Shown here piece by piece: positions 42,277 to 50,462 of a DNA stretch of 64,000 bases. The notes below the pieces were generated by a model. It saw only the letters and a list, made by a program, of their open reading frames with translations. It was not told the DNA's origin and made no database searches. Location: positions 1 through 64,000 of the forward strand of contig DATBFG010000065.1 in assembly GCA_036558645.1 (NCBI GenBank), written 5' to 3'. Both the position numbers and the translations under genes were made by a program. Within the stretch, counting starts at the first letter, position 1. Every line of letters starts with the position of its first letter. The stretch is from DATBFG01 sp036558645. GTDB taxonomy: Bacteria > Acidobacteriota > Terriglobia > Terriglobales > Acidobacteriaceae.

Positions 42277-42645
42277 CTACTTCTGGGTTTCTTCCAGGAT
42301 TCCCTGTTCCAGCTTCTCCTGGCACTCGATGCAGTGACGCGTCCAGGGCACCGCTTCGAGTCGCTTAGGGTTGATCTCCCTGCCGCAGGAAATGCATTCT
42401 CCGAAACTACCCTCTCGGATACGGTCCAGCGCACCCTCGACCATCGCCAGAAGCTGGCGGTCGTTGTTGCTCTGGTGAAACAAAAATTCCTTATTGTATG
42501 AACTTGCCGCACGGTCAGCGATGTCTTGAGTAGCCTCATCGTCAGCAGCCCGGCCATCCTGCTCGGTCCGGCTGACCATGCGCCGCAACTCCATCTGTCG
42601 CGTCTCAAGCCGCTTTTTAAATGAATCCAGCTTCTTTTTGTCCAT
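42277..42645 (-). CDS. DksA/TraR-family zinc-finger protein
   Basis: 122 aa from ATG 42645 (MDKKKLDSFKKRL). A coiled coil (about 3-75) leads into the C4 zinc finger C84-x2-C87 ... C105-x2-C108 (GECISCGREINPKRLEAVPWTRHCIECQ). The coil-tip DDEATQDIADRA has the acidic pair expected of DksA-type regulators that enter the RNA polymerase secondary channel. It follows the YfgM-like gene upstream on the same strand. Confidence 0.9.
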   Translation of the reverse strand: MDKKKLDSFKKRLETRQMELRRMVSRTEQDGRAADDEATQDIADRAASSYNKEFLFHQSNNDRQLLAMVEGALDRIREGSFGECISCGREINPKRLEAVPWTRHCIECQEKLEQGILEETQK

Positions 42646-43378
42646 GGATAATAATTTTGCGGCCCGCAGGCCGCTCTTTCCTTCGCGAATTGTCCTATGA
42701 ATTAGGTCACGCAAATCATATGCGCTCAAAATGAGATGCGTCAACTAGCCTCAACGACTCATGTCACTGTCAGACCCTCTTCGGGAAGTGAGTACCAGGC
42801 ATGTCAAAGCGCCACATCACATGTATGTTTCGAGTAGGACACTGCCATCGCTTAAGCGCGTCTGGTTACTGCATCAGTTCGCGAAGCCGATGTCGGGCGC
42901 TTGTATAGCTAGATTCGTAGTAACCATTGGAGAAAAATAAGCGGCCCCATTTCTGGGGCCACGAATCGAAGAGGCTAGGAATTGAAAGGAGAGAGGAACG
43001 TCAGGGTAGGCGATGCAAGGCACCGATCCCCCTTTGGGACCGGCAGAGTCGGAAATGTCGAGATCGTGGTATGAGAGAAGGTCATCATCTGTCCTTCGTC
43101 TGGGCCTCTTTCAGTACCCCGGAAATCAGCACTTGCGGAGCCAAAATGGTCCACCGCGATCCTCAATCCTCTCACTCGACTTAACCCTATGACAGATAAG
43201 TAGTTGCGTGCGTAGTCGCAAGTCTTTTCAGTTGCCCCAATATTCCGGGATTCCATGGGAAATGCACAATCCTGCACATTGGTTGCAGCCACCTGCTGCC
43301 CACCTGTAAAGAATACGAGGGGTAAACAAATCCGGACTTCGGAATACGAAGTCCGGCGCGAAGGACGTTAGTACGGGA
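42646..43378. other. 733-bp gene-free region
   Basis: No supported gene. Holds a GGCCCC-ATTTCT-GGGGCC hairpin (42943-42960) without a long U tract, a GGAGAGAGGA word near 42988, and the terminator at 43330-43356. A small RNA is possible but not demonstrated. Confidence 0.45.
43323..43356 (-). terminator. Terminator after the GvpL/GvpF-like gene
   Basis: CCGGACTTCG (43332-43341) and CGAAGTCCGG (43347-43356) make a perfect 10-bp stem with a five-base loop; on the minus strand ATTTGTTTACC follows. It is 22 bp past the stop of the GvpL/F-like gene. Confidence 0.7.
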
Positions 43379-44131
43379 CTAAGAGTTGCCGGCGACGGTT
43401 CGGAGCTTGCCCGGCAAGAAATGATAGGGAGGCCAAGGTCCGCTGATGAGAAGTTCGCAATTCTTTAGTTGCTTGGCCGCGCTACTGTAACGGTTCTGGT
43501 ATTTCTCAACCGATTTTGAATCAATCAAGTGAGCGATGTCGATGAGCATGCCATCCGCATCGACGCGTTTACAGCTGATTTCTTCCTCGAGAGGATTAAA
43601 GAGCTTGTGGACCTGGACCGATAGGGCGCGCGCCTTTGTCTGGCGCTCACGCTCTTTTAAGGCCTTCTCGCGCAACCGGCTCAGATACTCGCCGCCAACG
43701 GTTTGTGGCAGGGGCAAATCCGCCGCAAGGTCACGAAGCGACCCATCCCGAATCAGTACTTTCAGGTGCATCTCCGCCTTCCCGCGGAGCTTGTTGACGC
43801 TGACGCCGAAGGCTCTGCGGTTTGCCCGCACAGCTTGGCGGAGGGCATCGTCAGTATCGAATATCGTTCCAAACCGGAATGGCAGCACTGTTCCGCTTCG
43901 GAAACAAACACTTACAACTCGAGCGTGCTCGAGGACGGTCTTCTCGTCCAGTTTGTCGCCGTGAACCGCGCGATCATATTCACTGACGACGACTGCAAAT
44001 TCACCACTGGGATAACTGAGGACGGGGGCGCCATTTACACCTTGAATCCCCTCTAGAAGGAAGGGACGCCGTGCTCTGGTGCCGTTGCTTAGACTTTGCA
44101 GCTCCGTAAGGCAATACGCGTACCACGCCAT
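43379..44131 (-). CDS. GvpL/GvpF-family gas vesicle-associated protein, isolated
   Basis: 250 aa. N-terminal WYAYCLTE and the mid-domain VLEHARVVSVCFRSGTVLPFRFGTIFDTDDALRQAV, then VNKLRGKAEMHLKVLI, match GvpL/F, and GPWPPYHF near the end is diagnostic. GvpF/L help assemble gas vesicles, binding the shell protein GvpA. No GvpA, GvpN or other gas vesicle gene is nearby, so another role, for example in light-independent stress or a relic, is possible. The 235-bp gap upstream (44132-44366) holds nothing recognisable. Confidence 0.85.
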   Translation of the reverse strand: MAWYAYCLTELQSLSNGTRARRPFLLEGIQGVNGAPVLSYPSGEFAVVVSEYDRAVHGDKLDEKTVLEHARVVSVCFRSGTVLPFRFGTIFDTDDALRQAVRANRRAFGVSVNKLRGKAEMHLKVLIRDGSLRDLAADLPLPQTVGGEYLSRLREKALKERERQTKARALSVQVHKLFNPLEEEISCKRVDADGMLIDIAHLIDSKSVEKYQNRYSSAAKQLKNCELLISGPWPPYHFLPGKLRTVAGNS

Positions 44132-44366
44132 AGTAGTTCTCTCCGAACCTGTTCCGAGGCGAAATTGTCCACCTCTGGCATTCGTGACACTTTGCTACGA
44201 TCGTGAACCTTGGAAGAAGGGCAGTGCTGCGACGAGATTGAACGCCCTAGATACCGCGTCCAATAGTCATCTTACGACGGTTACCATGGAAATTGCAACC
44301 ATTTCGTGGGTCGTCGCATCGTTTCCGCATGCATGACCAATGGTCAATTCTGAATTGATGGTGAAG

Positions 44367-45977
44367 CTATTCCAGGGATTCGGGGCGTGATTTCACCAGG
44401 TGAGAACCGTTTTTCGAATTCCCATCTCCGCGCGGTGATGTCCGTTCAGTCAATGACTTCGTGACAACCCGCAACATGTCATCCCAAGGTGCGGGCTTGC
44501 CAGTCCAGATTTCGAATTGGCGAGCTGCCTGATGAACAAACATTTCTATGCCAGGTATGATCTCGGCGCCGCGCAGCTTGGCCAACTTCAGGAACTTTGA
44601 TTCTGGCGGGTCATAGACCATGTCGAACACGTAGCGGGCCCGGATCTCATCCTCGTTCAAGGGTGTCTCGCGAGTATTGCCCATACCCACGGGGGTGGCA
44701 TTGATGATGACGTCAAACGAGTACTTCTTTAGATCAGCTCGCTTGACCAAACGCGCTCGCGCCTGGCGGGCAAGTTTCTGCGCCGGGACAGGAGTGCGGT
44801 TCATGATGTATACCTCGGCTCCGCGCTCCTTCAAGCCAAAGACTGCAGCTCTGGCTGCTCCACCCGCGCCGAGCACGAGAATCTTCGCGTTCTCGATCGT
44901 GATGCGCTGCTCAAGTGGGCGGACGACACCAGCGGCATCGGTATTAAATCCGTACAGCTTGCCATCCTGCGCACGCACCACGGTGTTGCACGCTCCAATC
45001 TTCGTTGTGTGCGAGTCGGTATTGTCGAGATGCGAGAGGATTGCTTCCTTGTACGGCATGGTGATCGAGAGGCCGTGAATCGGAATCTCGCGCACACACG
45101 TCAAGAGGTCTTTGAGCGTTTTCGCGTGGAGCGCCAGGTAAACGCCATTGACGTTTTCGCGCCGCAGCGCGGCATTCATGATCGCAGGCGAAAGAGAGTG
45201 CGCCACAGGATCGCCGGCTACGCCATACACTCGCGTTGCCGCATCCACCTGTTCAATGCGATAGGTACTCCGAAGGGCCTGCGTGGTGATTTGCCCGGGA
45301 GCAGTTTTTTCATCCTCTTTCACCGCTGCGAAGGTGAAAGCGCTTCCAGCGCGCAAACCCAAAACACGGCTGATGATGCCCTGTTCTCCCATGCAAAGAC
45401 CGACCAATCCATGCTTGTCGCTCTCCTTCTCCAGAAACTTCATCATGGCTACGTTGTCGGTCAGTGTCGTGGCCGTGGTCACGACCTTGTAGAAGTCCGC
45501 CGGGTAGGCAAGCATCTTCTCCAACGTCTCGTCCAGCTTTTTCGTCCCGCGGAAGTCGTGAAAGGAGAGAATTAGGGCCGCGCGCTGTTTGAGCCGCTGA
45601 ATCTGGTCCGCTTTGCACTTCTCCGCTGTCTGCAATTCGATATCAATGAGCTGACAACCGGCAGCGGCGGCTTTGCCCAGAACATCCAGTTGATTGGCAA
45701 TCGAACCTTTGAACCTCCCGCCGCTGGTCGCCCGGCGACAGGTGGCAATAGCAGTGACGTGAGGATGGTAGTCGTTAAAACGCTTGAGCCTGGGAAGCGC
45801 GAGAGCTGGCCGCGGCAGGTAGTCCAACCTGAACTCGATAAAGGTGTTATCTCGAACCAGCGTCTCCGCTTTATCCACCATTTCCCCGGGGTCGGTGCCC
45901 GTCACCGCTACACAGATGCGAGGCAGCCGTAACGACATTTGGCGGGTCAGGTACGAGGTAAGCGTGCTCGAGGTCAT
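44367..45977 (-). CDS. Fused 3-dehydroquinate dehydratase/shikimate dehydrogenase (AroD-AroE)
   Basis: 536 aa. Residues about 15-235 are a type I dehydroquinase with the Schiff-base Lys in FYKVVTTATT and a catalytic His in LSFHDFRGT. Residues about 255-515 are shikimate dehydrogenase: VAGDPVAHSLSPAIMNAAL with Ser-x-Ser, ITMPYKEAIL with the catalytic Lys, GFNTDAAGV, and the NADP loop VLGAGGAARAAVFGL. The two steps of the shikimate pathway are in one chain, as in plants. Both active sites are intact. Start may instead be MSLRLPRI at 45938. Confidence 0.94.
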   Translation of the reverse strand: MTSSTLTSYLTRQMSLRLPRICVAVTGTDPGEMVDKAETLVRDNTFIEFRLDYLPRPALALPRLKRFNDYHPHVTAIATCRRATSGGRFKGSIANQLDVLGKAAAAGCQLIDIELQTAEKCKADQIQRLKQRAALILSFHDFRGTKKLDETLEKMLAYPADFYKVVTTATTLTDNVAMMKFLEKESDKHGLVGLCMGEQGIISRVLGLRAGSAFTFAAVKEDEKTAPGQITTQALRSTYRIEQVDAATRVYGVAGDPVAHSLSPAIMNAALRRENVNGVYLALHAKTLKDLLTCVREIPIHGLSITMPYKEAILSHLDNTDSHTTKIGACNTVVRAQDGKLYGFNTDAAGVVRPLEQRITIENAKILVLGAGGAARAAVFGLKERGAEVYIMNRTPVPAQKLARQARARLVKRADLKKYSFDVIINATPVGMGNTRETPLNEDEIRARYVFDMVYDPPESKFLKLAKLRGAEIIPGIEMFVHQAARQFEIWTGKPAPWDDMLRVVTKSLTERTSPRGDGNSKNGSHLVKSRPESLE

Positions 45978-46188
45978 ATCGATAGATTCGGCGCGATATT
46001 ACAGGCGACTAATTGCAGATGCAACAACGGATTATCAAGAATCGGCTCGGGAAACTTTCATTCCGTTCCACATGACACCTGCGTAACCTTGACCGTACTC
46101 TATCGCCTTGTTACTGTCCGGCTGAAAGCCTTTGAAATCGCTGCACTTAGCGTAGAGAGCGGCTTCCCCAGCCCGACTCGGAGGTAAG

Positions 46189-47148
46189 ATGAAGAAAACA
46201 GGACTGTTCTTGCTGCTGGTCGTGGGAATTGCCGCCTATGCGCAGCAAGCCGATTCTAACCCACCGGAGACGACCCCTTCCGGAACCGTTTTTTCGTCGG
46301 CGAGTTTTCCCATGGAACGGATTCAGACGCCGACGCCCGCCGACATGTATTGTGCCGGATTCATCAGCAGGGATCTCGTTCCCAACGCGAATTTCATCGC
46401 CGGTGGACTGCACACGCCGAACACAACAAAGTTCGTGAACGGTGACTTGATCTACCTGTCCGGCACGGCATATCAGGCTGGGCAGCAGTACACCATTCTG
46501 CGTGAGCTTCGCGACCCAAATCAGTATGAGCTGTTCGCGGGGCAGCATCACATGATCAACGAAGCCGGGCAGCCGTATTCTGAGCTGGCACGCGTGCGGA
46601 TCATTGATACGCGCAGCAAGAGTGCGGTGGCTCAGGTGGAGTTCAGCTGCGACCCAATCAATCCTGGGGACATCGCAGTGCCTTTTGTAGAGAAGCCTGC
46701 TATTACCTTCCGACCGGCGATTCGCTTCGACCGATTCGCGCCGTCGAATGGCAAACTCAGCGGCCGCATCATCATGGCGAAAGATTTCGACTCCGAGATC
46801 GGAACCGGGGCCAAGGTATACCTGAACGTGGGAGCCAGCCAGGGAGTGAAGGCCGGTGACTACTTCCGGACATTTCGTCCTTACGATTCTGACTTACACG
46901 ATGACGTAGACTCGCTGTCGTTCAAGGCGTCGACGTCGGAGGATACACAGAAATATCTTCCCGCGATCGAGCCCAAGATGTTCACCACCACGAAGGGGGC
47001 CGTGATTCATGTAGCGGACCTTCCGAGACGGGCTCTTGGGGAAGTCGTCATCATCAGCACGACTCAGACTACTGCTACCGGCATGGTGGTCTTCTCCCTG
47101 GAAGACATTCACGTCGGCGACAATGTCGAGATGGATTCGCAGGAGTAG
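46189..47148 (+). CDS. Hypothetical secreted protein
   Basis: 319 aa. GGAGG lies four bases before the ATG. Signal peptide about 1-18 (KKTGLFLLLVVGIAAYA). Two cysteines are in the mature chain (C54, C151). Repeated beta-type segments include KVYLNVGASQGVKAGDYFRTFRPY, which resembles FlgT/LysM-like 'GAxxGVKxGDxF' strands also seen in the CsgG-like protein at 28215. Family not recognised; a role at the envelope is inferred. Confidence 0.7.
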   Translation: MKKTGLFLLLVVGIAAYAQQADSNPPETTPSGTVFSSASFPMERIQTPTPADMYCAGFISRDLVPNANFIAGGLHTPNTTKFVNGDLIYLSGTAYQAGQQYTILRELRDPNQYELFAGQHHMINEAGQPYSELARVRIIDTRSKSAVAQVEFSCDPINPGDIAVPFVEKPAITFRPAIRFDRFAPSNGKLSGRIIMAKDFDSEIGTGAKVYLNVGASQGVKAGDYFRTFRPYDSDLHDDVDSLSFKASTSEDTQKYLPAIEPKMFTTTKGAVIHVADLPRRALGEVVIISTTQTTATGMVVFSLEDIHVGDNVEMDSQE

Positions 47149-47184
47149 CTGGATCGGAGTACCGCGAACCAAGTAAGAGACTGA

Positions 47185-47210
47185 GGGAGAGGCAATCGCC
47201 TCTCCCTTTT
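47185..47210 (+). terminator. Rho-independent terminator
   Basis: GGGAGAGGC pairs with GCCTCTCCC around five bases, followed by TTTT. It is about 37 bp past the stop of the secreted-protein gene. Confidence 0.85.
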
Positions 47211-47229
47211 GCTTACTACTGAAGCTCGA

Positions 47230-47823
47230 CTAATTCTCTCCAAAAATCTCTGCCGAAAATGCTTCGAGGGTTGCGCCGGTTAGCCAGGCGTCACGTGGCA
47301 AGCCTGCTTTGCGACAGGTCTGCGCAAGAAATTCCGTTCGGTCCCAGCCGTGCTCCAACGGAACTTGTGGAAGCAGCAACCCGTGTCGGTCTCCGAGCGT
47401 GATCAGAAGTCCGTGGTGACCGATCTCGACCTGGGCTGGTTGAATGGGAGCAAGAGGAGAAAGAATGCTTAGGGACACCTTTAGTGCAGGGAGTTCTTGG
47501 GCGAGCAGTGGAGCGAAGCGTGGATCGTCAAAGGCTGCAGCGCGGGAAGTCTCGATGACTGAGCGGTACAGCGAAACGATCGGCATCACATAGCCAACGC
47601 AGCCGCGCAGTTCACCTCGTGAGTAAAGCGTGGTGAATACGCCCCGATGCTCAGCAAAATGTGCACTCGGCGGTTCGCGTGGGAACTCTTCTCTGGTGAA
47701 AACCGAGGCGATGGATGCGTGCGCCAGCTGCAACAGCTGCGTGCGCTCCTGGGCGCTGTACTCGTTGCTGATTTCCCTTGCGGCGATGCACTCAGAGCTT
47801 GATTTTTCAGATGACGGGGACAT
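47230..47823 (-). CDS. AMMECR1-domain protein (AmmeMemoRadiSam system protein A type)
   Basis: 197 aa from ATG 47823. The AMMECR1 domain is spanned by GVFTTLYSRGELRGCVGYVMP (LRGCxG motif), EIGHHGLLITLGDRHGLLLPQVPLEHGWDRTEFLAQTCRKAGLP and DAW. The AmmeMemoRadiSam partners (Memo, radical SAM) are not next to it here. It overlaps pgsA by about 17 bp. No defined biochemical activity. Confidence 0.9.
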   Translation of the reverse strand: MSPSSEKSSSECIAAREISNEYSAQERTQLLQLAHASIASVFTREEFPREPPSAHFAEHRGVFTTLYSRGELRGCVGYVMPIVSLYRSVIETSRAAAFDDPRFAPLLAQELPALKVSLSILSPLAPIQPAQVEIGHHGLLITLGDRHGLLLPQVPLEHGWDRTEFLAQTCRKAGLPRDAWLTGATLEAFSAEIFGEN

Positions 47824-48451
47824 CACTTTTTTTTCGTCGGCTAAGAACGAACGTTCTGCGTTTGACGACTTGCCGGTCGATCTTCATCCAGAAGGCGGCA
47901 AAGTAGTCGATGGCCGACGCCAGCGAGAGGAACACCATGAACCAGATCGCAACGCGCGCGATCACTTCTACCGGAAAGATGTAATTGCCGAAAAGCGGCC
48001 ACTCACGCCAACGGTGGGCCAGGATTACTGCGACCACCGACACGATTTGAACCAGCATCTTGAATTTCCCGAGCTCGCTGGCCTCGATGGTGAAACCCTC
48101 GGAGGCCGCGATTGAGCGTAGTCCGCTGACCAAAAACTCGCGCCCGATAATCACAACCGCCATCCAAGCCGTTACCAGGTTTGGGCTGAACTGTACCAGC
48201 GTGACAAACGCAGCGGCGATCAAAAGTTTGTCGGCCAGAGGATCCAATAGGATACCCATGGTCGTGATCTGCCCGCGCCGCCTTGCCAGGTATCCGTCGA
48301 TTCCATCTGTTATCGAGGCAACGATGAACAGCATGGCGGCCAGCAGCTCCTTCTCACCGTTAGTACTACGGAACCGGTCAGTCGAAAGGATCCACATCAG
48401 CAGGGGGATGCTGAAAATCCTGCTAAGCGTTATGTAGTTAGGCAGATTCAC
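47807..48451 (-). CDS. pgsA: CDP-diacylglycerol-glycerol-3-phosphate 3-phosphatidyltransferase
   Basis: 214 aa from a GTG at 48451 that gives the usual (M)NLPNYITLSRIFSIPLLMW start; longer starts up to 48517 cannot be excluded. The CDP-alcohol phosphotransferase motif DGIDGYLARRRGQITTMGILLDPLADK is complete. It makes phosphatidylglycerophosphate at the inner membrane, with about five helices. Overlaps the AMMECR1 gene; gdh lies just upstream with its own terminator between. Confidence 0.9.
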   Translation of the reverse strand: MNLPNYITLSRIFSIPLLMWILSTDRFRSTNGEKELLAAMLFIVASITDGIDGYLARRRGQITTMGILLDPLADKLLIAAAFVTLVQFSPNLVTAWMAVVIIGREFLVSGLRSIAASEGFTIEASELGKFKMLVQIVSVVAVILAHRWREWPLFGNYIFPVEVIARVAIWFMVFLSLASAIDYFAAFWMKIDRQVVKRRTFVLSRRKKSDVPVI

Positions 48452-48550
48452 TCGAACTTTGCGGGCAGGCTCGTGCCGCACCTTCCAAATTATCCTCCAG
48501 TCGGGGAAGCGAAGCAATGAAATGGTGGAGTGTGACTGGAAATACGGCAG

Positions 48551-48585
48551 GCAACAAAAAAGGTCAGGGACATTGGTCCCTGACC
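48551..48585 (-). terminator. Rho-independent terminator after gdh
   Basis: GGTCAGGGAC and GTCCCTGACC form a perfect 10-bp stem with the loop ATTG, and TTTTTTGTTGC follows on the minus strand. Ends the gdh transcript, 20 bp after the stop. Confidence 0.92.
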
Positions 48586-48604
48586 CCCTGAGTTCCGTTT
48601 GCCT

Positions 48605-49870
48605 TTAGGCGTAAATTCCGCGCTGCCGGATGGTATACGCGACCCGATCGATGGCGAGCATGTAGGCCGCGATTCGGTTGTTCACATTGTGTGTCTCGGC
48701 GTATCGGACCACGTCATCGAAGGCGGTAATCATGATGTGCTCAAGTTGCTCGTTAACGACCGACTCTTTCCAGAAATAACCCTGCCGGTCCTGCACCCAT
48801 TCGAAGTAAGAGGTGGTAACTCCACCGGCATTGCACAGGATGTCGGGAATCACGAACACTTTTTTGTCGGCCAGGATTTCGTCTGCGGCGGCAGTCGTCG
48901 GGCCATTGGCACCCTCCGCCAGAATCTTGCACTTCACACGGTCGGCATTGCGGCTGGTGATCTGATTTTCTGTGGCGGCCGGAATCAGAATCTCACAATC
49001 TGTCACCAGCAGATCCTGCGGGTCTGCGGTTTCCGCGCCCGCGAATCCATGTACGGTTCCATTGCGCTCCTTGTGTTCCCAGAGCAAATCGATATCGATT
49101 CCTTTCGCGTTGTAAAGACCACCGTCTACTTCGAGAATTCCGATGATCTTGTAACCGGCCTCCGCCATCAGCTTAGCGGCGTTGGAACCCACATTGCCGA
49201 ATCCCTGAATAATTACCCTCGATGATTCCTTTTGCAGCCCAAGCTTCTTTATCGCCTGGTCGACCACGATCATGATTCCGCGCCCGGTGGCCTCTCGGCG
49301 TCCGCGCGATCCGCCTATATTCAGTGGTTTTCCGGTTACGACCGCTGTCACAGTCTGCCGCATGTGCATGGAATAGGTGTCCATGATCCACGCCATGGTC
49401 TGTTCGTTGGTGTTGACGTCCGGGGCGGGAACGTCTTTTTCGGGACCGATAAAGTCAATCAGTTCCGCTGTGTAGCGTCGCGTCATTCGTTCCAGTTCGC
49501 TGAGGGACATCTTGTGCGGATCGCAAATGATGCCGCCTTTCGCTCCGCCAAACGGGATGTTGACCACGGCACACTTCCACGTCATCCAGCTCGCCAACGC
49601 ACGGACCTCGTCAAGGGTGACATCGGGGGAAAACCGGATTCCGCCCTTTGCCGGGCCTCGGGCAATGGAGTGCTGCACGCGAAACCCAGTGAAAACTTCG
49701 AGTTGGCCATTGTCCAGGGCGACGGGTATGTGCAGGATGATCTCGCGGTTGGGGTACCGAAGAACCTTCCACAATCCTTCATCAAGGTTCAATTTGTTCG
49801 CAGCAAGATCAAAACGCGCGGCTTGTGCTTCCCACGGATTGTGTTCTTGCTCGAGGGATATCGTTTTCAT
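48605..49870 (-). CDS. gdh: Glutamate dehydrogenase (Glu/Leu/Phe/Val dehydrogenase family)
   Basis: 421 aa. The catalytic lysine is in VNIPFGGAKGGIICDP, with VPAPDVNTNEQTMAWIMDTYSM and the NAD loop VIIQGFGNVGSNAAKLMAEAGYK typical of GluDH. It interconverts glutamate and 2-oxoglutarate/ammonia. Length fits the roughly 420-aa bacterial class. A separate promoter is expected in the 247-bp gap shared with the divergent PadR gene. Confidence 0.95.
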   Translation of the reverse strand: MKTISLEQEHNPWEAQAARFDLAANKLNLDEGLWKVLRYPNREIILHIPVALDNGQLEVFTGFRVQHSIARGPAKGGIRFSPDVTLDEVRALASWMTWKCAVVNIPFGGAKGGIICDPHKMSLSELERMTRRYTAELIDFIGPEKDVPAPDVNTNEQTMAWIMDTYSMHMRQTVTAVVTGKPLNIGGSRGRREATGRGIMIVVDQAIKKLGLQKESSRVIIQGFGNVGSNAAKLMAEAGYKIIGILEVDGGLYNAKGIDIDLLWEHKERNGTVHGFAGAETADPQDLLVTDCEILIPAATENQITSRNADRVKCKILAEGANGPTTAAADEILADKKVFVIPDILCNAGGVTTSYFEWVQDRQGYFWKESVVNEQLEHIMITAFDDVVRYAETHNVNNRIAAYMLAIDRVAYTIRQRGIYA

Positions 49871-50059
49871 ACAAGTCTCCGAAATGGCTCTTAAATAGTG
49901 AGATGCTGGTCAGTACCCCGCAACTGTCTGAATCAACAGACAAATTCAGCAGTATATGCAGGGGAAGGCGGGTAGGCAAGCGTGAGAACTGCGAGTGGTG
50001 GCCCACAACAATAAACTTAACCGCCATCGCTGATAACGAGCCTTGCTTTATTTTTCCTC

Positions 50060-50087
50060 TTGACAATCTAGAGAAGAACTCTAGACT
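50060..50087 (+). promoter_or_regulatory. PadR operon promoter with dyad operator
   Basis: TTGACA (50060-50065) and a weak TAGACT -10 (50082-50087) flank TCTAGAG-AAGAA-CTCTAGA (50067-50085), a perfect seven-base inverted repeat. An extra half-site CTAGAG begins at 50101, against the ribosome site. Probably autoregulated by PadR. Confidence 0.75.
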
Positions 50088-50117
50088 TCCTCTTGTTTAC
50101 CTAGAGGAGAGGCTGCC

Positions 50118-50462
50118 GTGGGAGAAAAACCGAGTCTTCTGGTACAGGGAACGCTCGACATGCTCATCCTGAAAACGGTTGCACTCGAACCCATGCATGG
50201 CTACGGGATCGGTTTGCGCTTGGAACAAATCAGCGGAGGCGTCTTCCAAGTGAATGCAGGTTCCTTGTTCCCGGCTTTCCGGCGCTTAGAAGGTTCGGGC
50301 TGGATCAAGGCCGAATGGCGCGCGACTGAAAATAATCGCCGCGCGAAGTATTACGCCCTTACCGACCAGGGCCGTCGGAAACTCAAAAGCGAAACCCGCG
50401 AATGGGAGACGCAGACCACGGCAATCGCCAGAATTCTCGCGGCTACTCCGGGAGAAGTGTAA
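50118..50462 (+). CDS. PadR-family transcriptional regulator
   Basis: 114 aa, GTG start with AGGAGAGG five bases upstream. LVQGTLDMLILKTVALEPMHGYGIGLRL and VNAGSLFPAFRRLEGSGWIKAEWRATENNRRAKYYALTDQGRRKL are the PadR winged helix-turn-helix. PadR repressors usually lose DNA binding on ligand contact. TAATG overlap with the permease downstream shows translational coupling. The palindrome at 50067 is the likely site. Confidence 0.96.
   Translation: MGEKPSLLVQGTLDMLILKTVALEPMHGYGIGLRLEQISGGVFQVNAGSLFPAFRRLEGSGWIKAEWRATENNRRAKYYALTDQGRRKLKSETREWETQTTAIARILAATPGEV

Noticed and set aside
42927..43292. Overlapping plus and minus frames in the gene-free region after the DksA-like gene
   Set aside because: Neither has a ribosome site, domain or coding-like composition; both are Arg/Ser-rich.
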